From Tabrizicola sp. (lineage in GTDB: Bacteria > Pseudomonadota > Alphaproteobacteria > Rhodobacterales > Rhodobacteraceae): a DNA stretch of 64,000 bases. The stretch lies in contig NZ_JAEULO010000005.1 of the NCBI RefSeq assembly GCF_016793705.1, positions 1-64,000 on the forward strand. Reading direction: 5' to 3'. The notes beneath the pieces were generated by a model. The model worked only from the letters and a program-made list of their open reading frames with translations. It did no database searches and was not told the DNA's origin. Shown here piece by piece: positions 18,526 through 25,974 of the stretch. Position numbers and translations under genes: made by a program. Positions within the stretch are counted from its first letter, which is position 1, and each line of letters opens with the position of its first letter.

Positions 18526-20733
18526 ATGACCAGTGAAAGCAAGATCCTGACCGTGTCCTACGGGACCTTCAGCTGCACGCTGGAAGGGTTCGACAACCCC
18601 TTCGACACGATGAAGGCGATTGCCGAATACTTCCGCGACCTTGCCGCGCAGGACCGCCATTTCGGGGCCGAACCGCCGCCGCCCGATGCCGCCATGCTGC
18701 ACCGCCTGGCCGAACGTGAGGTTTCGCGCCTGGCCACCAGCCGCGCCGCAGAAGCCGCCCGCGCGCCAGAGCCCGCCGAGACGGCCGTTGCCGAAGCTCC
18801 CGTCGCGCCGCGCATCCAGATCAACCCGGTCAACCGCCGCCCCGCCCATCCCCCCGTCGAGCCGGAAACCGAGATCGAGGACGACATCCTCGCCCCGGAA
18901 CCTTCGTTGCAGGATGTGATCCCGGATGGCGTCGCAGCCAAGCTGGCGCGCATTCGCCGCTCGGTCGGCCCGACGGTGGCCGAAGCCGCCGCCCCGCTGT
19001 CGGCCTTCGCCGCCGGTCCCGATCTACCCGAGGTTTCGGAGGAGGAGGAGGATGCAATCGCCGCCGTCTCCACCGGAATCGAAGCCGATTTCGAGGAGGC
19101 CGAGGAACTGGCGGCCGCGCCGGGCGCTGCCGAGGATGTCGAGGCGGTTGCAGCCTGGCTGGAGGAAGCAGTTCCAGCGGATACCGTTCCCGAGGCCGAG
19201 GCCGAGGCTGAGGCTGAGGCTGAGGCTGAGGCTGAGGCTGAGGAGGTCGCAGCAGCTGACGCCGCCCAGGTCGAGGACGAAATTGCCGATATCGCTTCGG
19301 TTGCCGATGACCTGACCGTCGCCTTCGCCACGGAAGAGATTGCGTCCGACCTCGACGACAGCTGGGATGCCGAGGCGGCGACCGCCGTCGACGAAGCCGA
19401 CGAAGACCTTGAGCGGGTTGCCGCGCTGGATGGGGTCGTCGCCGATGCCGCACTCCTGGACGACGCCCTGCCCGAAGACCTGCCGGCCGATTTCGCCCTG
19501 ACGGAGATGGCGGTCGAAGACCCACTGCCCGAGGCCGCCGCCGAAGAGCCGGTCGAGGCTGCCCTTATCGAAGAGCCGGTCGAAGCCGAGATGGCCGAAG
19601 AGCCGGTCGAAGCTGCCCTGGCCGAAGCGGAGGGGATCGAGGTCATCGAGCCTGCCGCCGAAGCACCCGCTGAGCCCACCGTCGCCGCAGAGCCCGAGCC
19701 GCCGGTGGCCCGGCCCGGCGGAAGGTCGCGGCGGGTAAGTTCGCGCGTCGTCCGCCTGCACCCCGACGAGACCCCCGACGCCGATTACGACTTCGGCGCC
19801 ACGCGGGTGCTGGCCGCAACCGGGGAATCGGACGAGATCGCCCGCCTGCTGCAACAGGCCGAGGAGGTGATGGCAGAGGACGAGAACCGCCGCCGTCAGG
19901 AAGCGCTGTCGCGCCTCAAGGCCGCAGTCGTCTCGACCGAGGCCGACCGCGCCGACATCGACTATGAGGCGCCAAAGTCCCAGGCGAACCTCGACCCCTA
20001 TCGTGACGACCTGGCCGAGGTGATCCAGCCCGACCTGACGCCCGAGCCGCCCGCTGCGGCCGAAGTCAAGCCGCGCCGCAAGTCGGTCAACATCCGACCG
20101 GCCGAGCCGCGCCCCGGCACCATCCGTCCGGGCATGATCAGCCCGCCACCGCTGGTCCTCGTCTCGGAACAGCGGATCGACCGCGTGGGCCCGGCTGCTG
20201 CGCCCGCTGCTGCACCCGCGCCCGCCAAGGCTCCGGCCGCGCCCGGGATCAGCCCGGCGCCCGAAGGCCAGCCGATGATCGCGCTGCGCACCGGTCGCCT
20301 TTCCGGGGCCATCGGCGCCGGCGCGGCGGCGGTCGCCACCAGCATCCCGGCCCGCAATGTCGTGTTGGAAAAGCCCTCCTACGGCACCGCCACCGAGGCG
20401 GACGAGGATGACGATCTGTCCGAAGACAGCAAGGAGCTGGACGAGACCGGGCTCGCGGCCTTCGCCGAGATGGTCGGCGCCAAGTCGATGGCCGAGATGC
20501 TTGAGGCCGCCGCCGCCTATGCCACCTGCGTCGAGAAGCGCAGCCAGTTCACCCGCCCGCAGTTGATGCGCCGGATGGTGGCCTCGGCCGGCGGCAAGCC
20601 GGTCAGCCGCGAGGACGGGTTGCGCAGCTTCGGCACGCTCCTGCGCACGGGCCGGATCGAGAAGGTCACGCGCGGCCATTACAGCCTGGCCGACAACTCG
20701 CCCTATCTGGCCGAGGCGCGCAGGCTGGCCTGA
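18526..20733 (+). CDS. Large acidic low-complexity protein with conserved ends
   Basis: 735 residues, cytosolic, no membrane segment or signal. Residues 1-60 form a structured start (LTVSYGTFSCTLEGFDNPFD, then AIAEYFRDLAAQDRHFG). Residues about 100-420 are disordered and rich in Ala, Glu, Asp and Pro, with an eightfold Glu-Ala repeat and three EEPVEA units. Residues 620-735 form a second folded part: FAEMVGAKSMAEMLEAAAAY, QLMRRMV and FGTLLRTGRIEKVTRGHYSL, which looks like a winged-helix-type domain. A homologue set exists in Rhodobacteraceae, sometimes loosely labelled chemotaxis or lipoprotein; neither label is supported here. It may be a scaffold or nucleoid/pole-associated protein, which is inference. 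Followed by a strong terminator. Confidence 0.85.
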   Translation: MTSESKILTVSYGTFSCTLEGFDNPFDTMKAIAEYFRDLAAQDRHFGAEPPPPDAAMLHRLAEREVSRLATSRAAEAARAPEPAETAVAEAPVAPRIQINPVNRRPAHPPVEPETEIEDDILAPEPSLQDVIPDGVAAKLARIRRSVGPTVAEAAAPLSAFAAGPDLPEVSEEEEDAIAAVSTGIEADFEEAEELAAAPGAAEDVEAVAAWLEEAVPADTVPEAEAEAEAEAEAEAEAEEVAAADAAQVEDEIADIASVADDLTVAFATEEIASDLDDSWDAEAATAVDEADEDLERVAALDGVVADAALLDDALPEDLPADFALTEMAVEDPLPEAAAEEPVEAALIEEPVEAEMAEEPVEAALAEAEGIEVIEPAAEAPAEPTVAAEPEPPVARPGGRSRRVSSRVVRLHPDETPDADYDFGATRVLAATGESDEIARLLQQAEEVMAEDENRRRQEALSRLKAAVVSTEADRADIDYEAPKSQANLDPYRDDLAEVIQPDLTPEPPAAAEVKPRRKSVNIRPAEPRPGTIRPGMISPPPLVLVSEQRIDRVGPAAAPAAAPAPAKAPAAPGISPAPEGQPMIALRTGRLSGAIGAGAAAVATSIPARNVVLEKPSYGTATEADEDDDLSEDSKELDETGLAAFAEMVGAKSMAEMLEAAAAYATCVEKRSQFTRPQLMRRMVASAGGKPVSREDGLRSFGTLLRTGRIEKVTRGHYSLADNSPYLAEARRLA
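19192..19239. repeat. Hexanucleotide microsatellite, eight units
   Basis: Two GAGGCC and six GAGGCT units in tandem encode an eightfold Glu-Ala run in the acidic protein. The six perfectly identical units are a slippage-prone tract; six-base changes would keep the frame. Confidence 0.9.
19543..19623. repeat. Three 27-base tandem units in the acidic protein gene
   Basis: Each unit encodes nine residues beginning EEPVEA. The units are diverged at synonymous and a few non-synonymous sites, so the expansion is older than the microsatellite at 19192. Confidence 0.8.
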
Positions 20734-20758
20734 GCTTTCGCACGCCCCTGAGGAAGGT

Positions 20759-21004
20759 TCAGACGGACGGGCCCGCCCCGTCCGTTTTCTTTGCATCCGG
20801 GTCGGGCTGGCCGATCCCGCGGAAGATGAAGCGGAACGGGAGCGCCCAGGCGAAGCCGAGACCGAGATAGATCGCCAGTTCCACCAGGACCGAGGGCCGC
20901 TCGATCAGCCCGACCAGCGTCACCGCCGCCACGACATAGACGGGCAGCCCGATCAGCAGGATCACCAGCGCCCAGCGCCTGCGGGCCTTGTAGCTCAGCG
21001 CCAT
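20759..21004 (-). CDS. DUF2842 inner-membrane protein
   Basis: 81 residues with two membrane helices (WALVILLIGLPVYVVAAVTL and VELAIYLGLGFAWALPFRFI) and the opening MALSYKARRRWAL typical of DUF2842 in Rhodobacterales. Function unknown. It follows purA by nine bases on the same strand and so belongs to its operon. Its C-terminus (KKTDGAGPSV) is encoded by the opposite-strand terminator of the neighbouring gene. Confidence 0.85.
   Translation of the reverse strand: MALSYKARRRWALVILLIGLPVYVVAAVTLVGLIERPSVLVELAIYLGLGFAWALPFRFIFRGIGQPDPDAKKTDGAGPSV
20763..20792 (+). terminator. Rho-independent terminator after the acidic protein gene
   Basis: Stem ACGGACGGG/CCCGTCCGT with a 5-base loop, followed by TTTTCTTT. 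It begins 30 bases after the stop at 20733 and lies inside the C-terminal codons of the convergent DUF2842 gene, which keeps this sequence as protein code. Confidence 0.85.
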
Positions 21005-21013
21005 GGCTTCCCC

Positions 21014-22306
21014 TCAATCCGCGAAAGGATCGGTCACCAGGATGGTGTCATCCCGCTCGGGCGAGGTGGACAGCAATGCGACCGGGCACTGGATCAGCTC
21101 CTCGATCCGGCGGACATATTTGATCGCCGCCCCCGGCAGCTCCGCCCAGCTCCGCGCCCCGGCGGTGGTCTCCGACCAGCCTTCCAGCTCTTCGTAGATC
21201 GGCTTGCAGCGCGCCTGTTCGTCGGCGGCAATCGGCAGGTAATCCAGCCGCTCTCCCTCCAGGTCATAGGCCACGCAGATCTTCAGCGTCCTGAACCCGT
21301 CCAGCACGTCGAGCTTGGTCAGCGCGATGCCCGAGACGCCGGACGTCGCGCAGGTCTGCCGCACCAGGACCGCATCGAACCAGCCGCAGCGGCGCTTCCT
21401 GCCCGTCACCGTGCCGAATTCATGCCCGCGCTCGCCCAGCCGCTGCCCGTCTTCATCGTGCAGCTCCGCCGGGAACGGGCCTTCGCCCACCCGCGTCGTG
21501 TAGGCCTTGACGATCCCCAGCACGAAGTCGATGGCCGTCGGCCCCACCCCCGTCCCCGTCGCCGCCTGCCCGGCGATGGTGTTGGACGAGGTCACGTAAG
21601 GGTAGGTCCCATAGTCGATGTCCAGGAGCGACCCCTGCGCGCCCTCGAAGAGGATGCGCTTGCCCGCCCGCCGCGCCTCGGTCAACACCTTCCAGACCGG
21701 CCCGGCATAGGGCTTCAGCTTCGGCGCGATCTCCAGAAGCTGCGCCTTCAGCGCGCCTGCGTCCACCGGCTCCAGCCCCAGCCCGGCGCGGAGCGCGTTG
21801 TGGTGGGTCAGAAGCCGCCCGATCCGCGTGTCCAGCGTCGCCGCGTCGAACAGGTCCGCGACGCGAATGGCCCGGCGGCCGACCTTGTCCTCATAGGCCG
21901 GGCCGATGCCGCGGCCGGTGGTGCCGATCTTGGCGACGGAGGTCTGCGTCTCGCGGGCCCGGTCCAGTTCGCCATGGATCGGCAGGATCAGGCTGGCATT
22001 CTCGGCCAGCATCAGGTTCTCGGGCGAGACCTCGACCCCCTGCCCGCGCAGCTTCTCGATCTCGGCCACCAGATGCCAGGGGTCCACGACGACGCCATTG
22101 CCGATGACGGACAGTTTGCCGCCGCGCACGATGCCGGAGGGCAAGAGCGACAGCTTGTAGACCGTGTTGCCGATCACCAGCGTATGCCCGGCATTGTGCC
22201 CGCCCTGGAACCGCGCGATGACATCGGCGCGCTCGGACAGCCAGTCGACCAGCTTGCCCTTGCCCTCATCGCCCCACTGAGCCCCCACGACGACGACGTT
22301 GGCCAT
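21014..22306 (-). CDS. purA: Adenylosuccinate synthase
   Basis: 430 residues, full length. GTP-binding [16 protein letters not shown] near the start with catalytic Asp14-region and His in [22 protein letters not shown] and KLDVLDGF are the IMP and guanine sites. Makes adenylosuccinate from IMP, aspartate and GTP in AMP synthesis. Start at [12 protein letters not shown] (22306). Downstream DUF2842 is nine bases away. Confidence 0.96.
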   Translation of the reverse strand: MANVVVVGAQWGDEGKGKLVDWLSERADVIARFQGGHNAGHTLVIGNTVYKLSLLPSGIVRGGKLSVIGNGVVVDPWHLVAEIEKLRGQGVEVSPENLMLAENASLILPIHGELDRARETQTSVAKIGTTGRGIGPAYEDKVGRRAIRVADLFDAATLDTRIGRLLTHHNALRAGLGLEPVDAGALKAQLLEIAPKLKPYAGPVWKVLTEARRAGKRILFEGAQGSLLDIDYGTYPYVTSSNTIAGQAATGTGVGPTAIDFVLGIVKAYTTRVGEGPFPAELHDEDGQRLGERGHEFGTVTGRKRRCGWFDAVLVRQTCATSGVSGIALTKLDVLDGFRTLKICVAYDLEGERLDYLPIAADEQARCKPIYEELEGWSETTAGARSWAELPGAAIKYVRRIEELIQCPVALLSTSPERDDTILVTDPFAD

Positions 22307-22428
22307 GCTGCTTCCCCGAGTCTGTGACAAACGAGGCGGGGTATATCGGCAGCCCGTCGCAGGGGAAACCCTTCAAATGCGCCGCGGCCCGTCATAGACC
22401 TGTTGCAAATCCGTCCTAGAGGCGAAGC

Positions 22429-22830
22429 ATGGACACGATCATCTACCACAATCCCGCCTGCGGCACCTCGCGCAACACCCTGGCCCTGATCCGGGCCGCC
22501 GGGATCGAGCCGGTGATCATCGAATACCTGAAGGCCCCGCCGTCGCGCGACACCATCCGCGACCTCGCCCGGGCGATGGGCCAGCCACTCCGCGCCCTGA
22601 TCCGGGAAAAGGGCACGCCCTATGCCGACCTCGGCCTTTCCGACCCCGCGCTCACCGACGACCAGCTCCTCGACGCGATCGAGGCACACCCGATCCTCCT
22701 GAACCGCCCCATCGTCGTCACGCCCAAGGGCACCCGCCTCTGCCGACCGTCCGAGGCGGTGCTGGACCTTCTGCCCCCGATGACCGGCAGCTTCACCAAG
22801 GAAGACGGCGAGGTGGTGCAGCTCGGATGA
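22429..22830 (+). CDS. arsC: Glutaredoxin-dependent arsenate reductase
   Basis: 133 residues: catalytic Cys11 in HNPACGTSRNTL and the anion-binding Arg triad including LLNRPIVVTPKGTRLCRP. Reduces arsenate to arsenite using glutathione and glutaredoxin. Its stop overlaps the aquaporin ATG by four bases. No ArsR, ArsB or Acr3 gene is adjacent, so efflux would rely on the aquaporin or on genes elsewhere. Divergent from purA. Confidence 0.93.
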   Translation: MDTIIYHNPACGTSRNTLALIRAAGIEPVIIEYLKAPPSRDTIRDLARAMGQPLRALIREKGTPYADLGLSDPALTDDQLLDAIEAHPILLNRPIVVTPKGTRLCRPSEAVLDLLPPMTGSFTKEDGEVVQLG

Positions 22831-23525
22831 CCCGCGCGCTCGACGTTCGATCCCTCGCCGCCGAGGCCATTGGCACCGCCCTCCTGGTCGCCACCGTCAT
22901 CGGCTCGGGCATCATGGCCGAGCGGCTCTCGGGCGGCTCGACCGGACTGGCGCTTCTGGCAAACACGCTTGCGACCGGCGCCATCCTCGTGGTGCTGATC
23001 TCGACCCTCGGGCCGCTCTCGGGCGCGCATTTCAATCCGGTGGTCAGCCTGGTCATGGTGCTGCGCCGCGCCCTGCCCTGGTCGCAGCTTGCACCCTATG
23101 TTGCGGCTCAGCTCATCGGAGGCGCGGCGGGCGCAGTGCTGGCGAACCTGATGTTCGACCTGCCTGCCGTCACGCTGTCGGATACCCTACGGGGCGGCAC
23201 CGGCCAGCTGGTCTCGGAAGCCGTCGCCACCTTCACCCTGATCGGCGCGATCCTCGGCGGGCTTGCGGTTGCGCCCCAGGCGATCCCCTGGCTTGTCGGC
23301 CTGACCATCACCGCCGGCTACTGGTTTACCGCCTCGACCTCCTTCGCGAACCCCGCCGTGACCCTGGCCCGGACGCTCTCGGACAGCTTCGCCGGCATCG
23401 CGCCGGCTTCCGTTCCCGGCTTTCTCCTCGCGCAGCTGGCGGGCGGTCTGACAGGCGCGGTTCTCTGGGGCTGGCTCTTCGCCGCGCCTTCATCACAAGG
23501 CCGTCGCGACGAAACCATCGTGTGA
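22827..23525 (+). CDS. MIP/aquaporin-family channel, AqpS-like
   Basis: 232 residues, six membrane helices with the two half-helix boxes: HFNPVVS (NPV instead of NPA) and SFANPAVTLAR. It opens AAEAIGTALLVATVIGSGIM, as in Sinorhizobium AqpS. Known for that system: an arsC-linked aquaglyceroporin lets arsenite leave down its gradient. Translational overlap with arsC supports that role here. Plain water or glycerol transport remains possible. Confidence 0.85.
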   Translation: MTRALDVRSLAAEAIGTALLVATVIGSGIMAERLSGGSTGLALLANTLATGAILVVLISTLGPLSGAHFNPVVSLVMVLRRALPWSQLAPYVAAQLIGGAAGAVLANLMFDLPAVTLSDTLRGGTGQLVSEAVATFTLIGAILGGLAVAPQAIPWLVGLTITAGYWFTASTSFANPAVTLARTLSDSFAGIAPASVPGFLLAQLAGGLTGAVLWGWLFAAPSSQGRRDETIV

Positions 23526-23557
23526 CGGGCCTGCAAGGGAAGCCGATCACCATGGCA

Positions 23558-23590
23558 GAAGGGGCGCGCCGATGGCACGCCCCTTCGTTT
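23558..23590. terminator. Bidirectional terminator between convergent genes
   Basis: Perfect nine-base stem GAAGGGGCG (23558-23566) with CGCCCCTTC (23578-23586), an 11-base loop, and GTTT downstream. It lies between the aquaporin stop (23525) and the outer-membrane protein stop (23606) and can serve both strands. Confidence 0.75.
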
Positions 23591-23605
23591 CCGTTGGTGC
23601 CGGGA

Positions 23606-24499
23606 TCAGAACGCCGACGTCAGTGCCGCGTTGAACGCCCCGTGCCGCGCGTTCAGCACCGAATCTGCCACGCTGTTCATCGGCAGCATCGGGCCCTTCT
23701 TGCCCATGGGCAGGGTCAGACCCAGCCGCAGCGTGTCGATGTCGGTGGTCGCAAGATCGGTCTGCGCGGCCTCCAGCGACAACGTCGCCGAGAAGCCCGT
23801 CATCGCGCCCAGATCGTAGCCGATGCCGATGCCCGCCGTGTCGATATCCACCAGCCCCGCCAAGTCGGTCTTCGCGAAGCCGCCGAACAGGATATAGCTG
23901 TCGTTCATCACATAGGTCGCGGCCAGACCCTTGAAGTCGATGTCTTCCGCCGGGCCGCCCGCCGACAGTTCCGCCCGCAGGTAGGCCGCGCCCACCTCAA
24001 GCCCCGCCACACCGCTGTATCTGGCGGTGATGCCGACATTGTCGATATCAAACGGCAGCGGAATGCTGAGCGAGGTGTTGGCCACGAAGGCCTCCACGTC
24101 GAACCCGTTGGCTTCATAGCCAAGCGACAGGCCGTTGGTCTTCAGCGTCACGTCGATCGGGGCGCCGAAGGAAAAGGTCAGCCGGTCGGCAAAAAGCCCG
24201 GCCTTCGCGCCGTTCGAGAACTTGTAACCGGCTTCGAGCGCGATGAACTCGGCGTCGATGTCCATCGCCACCCCATCCTGCGACATGCGGCTGGCGCCGA
24301 CCTCCAGCCCGAAGCTGAACCCGTTGCCGAAATCGGTCTCCATCCGGCCGTCGAGCCCGCGGCTGTCGATCTCGGCGGGGCCGGAATCCTGACGGGTGAA
24401 GCTGAGCGTCAGGCCGCCGGTGATCGTCTGCGCCTCAAGCGCGACCGGGGCGACAGGAACGGCCGAAAGCGCCAGAGCAACCAGAATACCACTTTTCAT
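23606..24499 (-). CDS. Outer-membrane beta-barrel (porin-like) protein
   Basis: 297 residues with a signal peptide (MKSGILVALALSAVPVAPVA, cleavage after LEA-Q near 23). The mature part is a run of amphipathic strands (e.g. GGLTLSFTRQDS, GFSFGLEVGASRM, NVGITARYSGVAGLEVGAAY) with alternating pattern and Gly/aromatic girdles; it ends in Phe (TSAF), the classical barrel C-terminal signal for BAM. Function likely a porin or barrel of unknown specificity. Own promoter expected in the 280-base upstream region. Confidence 0.8.
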   Translation of the reverse strand: MKSGILVALALSAVPVAPVALEAQTITGGLTLSFTRQDSGPAEIDSRGLDGRMETDFGNGFSFGLEVGASRMSQDGVAMDIDAEFIALEAGYKFSNGAKAGLFADRLTFSFGAPIDVTLKTNGLSLGYEANGFDVEAFVANTSLSIPLPFDIDNVGITARYSGVAGLEVGAAYLRAELSAGGPAEDIDFKGLAATYVMNDSYILFGGFAKTDLAGLVDIDTAGIGIGYDLGAMTGFSATLSLEAAQTDLATTDIDTLRLGLTLPMGKKGPMLPMNSVADSVLNARHGAFNAALTSAF

Positions 24500-24779
24500 G
24501 CGAGCCTCCCTGCGGATGAACTATCCGCTGCAATCCTGCCGAAAGGTTAACGAATTGCCTCTCCGCCTACCATTTCGCGCGCGCCGGAGCCGCGCGAAAA
24601 GGCCGCAGATGTTGCAATATATACACACAAGCGCATGGGTGTATACAAGCGGCGACCACTCGCCCAGGTTGTCTGCGTCGATCGGTCACCGCCGCCCGAC
24701 CGCCCGCCCTTCCAGCATCTGACACTGGACAAGTGCCCGCCGATTTGTCACCGCTGTCGGGGAAGAGGAGGGCAGACGA
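24500..24779. other. Non-coding divergent region
   Basis: No convincing gene. It holds the promoters for the outer-membrane protein (minus) and the DUF6524-like gene (plus), and a marked AT-rich island around 24615-24650. Confidence 0.6.
24620..24645. promoter_or_regulatory. AT-rich dyad, possible operator
   Basis: TATACAC (24620-24626) and GTGTATA (24639-24645) form an inverted repeat with a 12-base centre. It is the most AT-rich patch of the divergent region. Regulator unknown. Confidence 0.4.
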
Positions 24780-25175
24780 ATGGGTGTATTCTTGCGCTGG
24801 CTCGGGGCCTTCGTCCTTCTCGCGGCGATCTTCAACCCGACCTCCTGGAACTATGTCTCCTGGGCGCGCGGCGCCTGGGGCCAGCAGACCCCGCTGATCG
24901 TCTTCATCGGCCTGATCCTGGCTGTCATCGCCATGGTCTACCTCGTCGCCACGATGCGCTCGATCGGCATTCTTGGCGCGATCATCATCGCCGCGATCTT
25001 CGCCGCGGGCCTTTGGGTCCTGACCGACTGGGGGCTCCTCGGCCTCGACAATTCCGCGCTGAACACCTGGCTCGGCATCCTGGTCCTGTCGCTGATCCTC
25101 GGCATCGGCATGAGCTGGTCGATCCTGCGCCAGCGGCTGTCGGGCCAGCAGACCACCGACGAGGTCGATGGCTGA
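24780..25175 (+). CDS. Conserved four-helix membrane protein
   Basis: 131 residues with four hydrophobic segments (FLRWLGAFVLLAAIFNPTSW, PLIVFIGLILAVIAMVYLV, IGILGAIIIAAIFAAGLWVL, WLGILVLSLILGIGMSWSIL) and a short polar C-tail. It resembles the uncharacterised DUF6524-type inner-membrane proteins. Role unknown. It precedes secG by 250 bases that carry no gene. Confidence 0.75.
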   Translation: MGVFLRWLGAFVLLAAIFNPTSWNYVSWARGAWGQQTPLIVFIGLILAVIAMVYLVATMRSIGILGAIIIAAIFAAGLWVLTDWGLLGLDNSALNTWLGILVLSLILGIGMSWSILRQRLSGQQTTDEVDG

Positions 25176-25230
25176 GAGCCACCGAGGGAACGCCTCCGCT
25201 CTCCGCAAGGCCGCACCCGCGCTTTCATCC

Positions 25231-25260
25231 TTGCCCAAATATCCCCGCCGGAGGCGCCCG
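25231..25260. repeat. AAATATCCC-core GC-rich intergenic element
   Basis: CCCAAATATCCCCGCCGGAG shares the CCAAATATCCC core with the branched element at 16638. It lies in the 250-base gap before secG, which holds no gene. Only the core is shared, so membership in one family is tentative. Confidence 0.4.
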
Positions 25261-25425
25261 CCCGCCCCGAGAGGCCAGAGCCCGAAGTCCGGTCCGCGGC
25301 AGCGCCGTCCGAGCGGCTCGATGCCGCGAGGACGGCTCGCCCGCGCGGAAAGCCGACCCTTGCGCGCACCCTTGCGCCTCGGCCCCCTTCCGCCTAGATA
25401 GGCGCGTCAGCCTTCGGGAAGCCCC

Positions 25426-25827
25426 ATGGAAAACGTCGTCCTCACCATCCACCTGATCCTTGCGCTCCTCCTCATCGGGGTCGTGCTTCTCCAGCGCTCC
25501 GAAGGTGGCGGGCTCGGCATCGGCGGGGGCGGCGGCACCATGTCGGCCCGGGGCGCGGCGACGGCGCTGACCAAGCTGACCTGGATCTTCGCCGCAGCCT
25601 TCATCGTGACCTCGATCACGCTGACCATCCTGTCGGCCCGCGGCGGCAACACCGGCTCGGTCGTCGATGCCTCGGCCCCCGCTGCCGAGGCTCCGGCCAC
25701 CGAAGACCCCGCCACGACCGGCGGCGGGCTGGCGGGCACCGACCTGACGCTGCCCGGCCCCAGCAGCGACGCACCCGCCTCGCCGCCCCCGGCGGATGCC
25801 CCGGTTGCGCCCCCGGCCAATCCCTGA
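25426..25827 (+). CDS. secG: SecG, preprotein translocase subunit
   Basis: 133 residues with two membrane helices (VVLTIHLILALLLIGVVLLQ and LTWIFAAAFIVTSITLTILS) flanking the conserved Gly-rich loop SEGGGLGIGGGGG. The C-terminal half is an Ala/Pro/Thr-rich disordered tail, long as in other Rhodobacteraceae. Stimulates SecYE export. Located 147 bases upstream of pyrG on the same strand; that gap contains a separate pyrG promoter. Confidence 0.93.
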   Translation: MENVVLTIHLILALLLIGVVLLQRSEGGGLGIGGGGGTMSARGAATALTKLTWIFAAAFIVTSITLTILSARGGNTGSVVDASAPAAEAPATEDPATTGGGLAGTDLTLPGPSSDAPASPPPADAPVAPPANP

Positions 25828-25881
25828 TCCACAACTGCTTGGCTGTCGCCCCGGCCTTGTCCGCATGATCTAGCGGGGGCG

Positions 25882-25910
25882 TTGCCTATTCGGACGGGAG
25901 GCGCTATATC
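25882..25910 (+). promoter_or_regulatory. Promoter of pyrG
   Basis: -35 TTGCCT (25882-25887) and -10 TATATC (25905-25910) with a 17-base spacer. Transcription would start about 25916-25918, in the run CTCCCG just inside the 5' arm of the leader hairpin. Confidence 0.6.
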
Positions 25911-25912
25911 TC

Positions 25913-25970
25913 GACTCCCGTGGTGCCGCGATTCCACCCCACCCGAATCGCGCTGTTAGACACGGGAGTC
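25913..25970 (+). promoter_or_regulatory. pyrG leader hairpin covering the Shine-Dalgarno sequence
   Basis: GACTCCCGTG (25913-25922) is perfectly complementary to CACGGGAGTC (25961-25970). Inside lies a second stem CGCGATTC (25927-25934)/GAATCGCG (25945-25952). The 3' outer arm contains GGGAG (25964-25968), the only good ribosome-binding sequence, six bases before the TTG start. Folding would therefore block pyrG translation. The presumed start site sits in the C-rich 5' arm, so the exact first base changes the stem length. Confidence 0.6.
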
Positions 25971-25974
25971 CGCC

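Noticed and set aside
19024..20796. 590-codon open frame on the minus strand opposite the acidic protein gene
   Set aside because: It is a shadow of strong third-position GC bias; it lacks recognisable domains and its plus-strand partner has clear folded ends.
25895..25921. Alternative hairpin ACGGGAG/CTCCCGT upstream of the pyrG leader stem as classical attenuator
   Set aside because: The first arm lies in the -35/-10 spacer and should not be transcribed, so an antiterminator role is unlikely.
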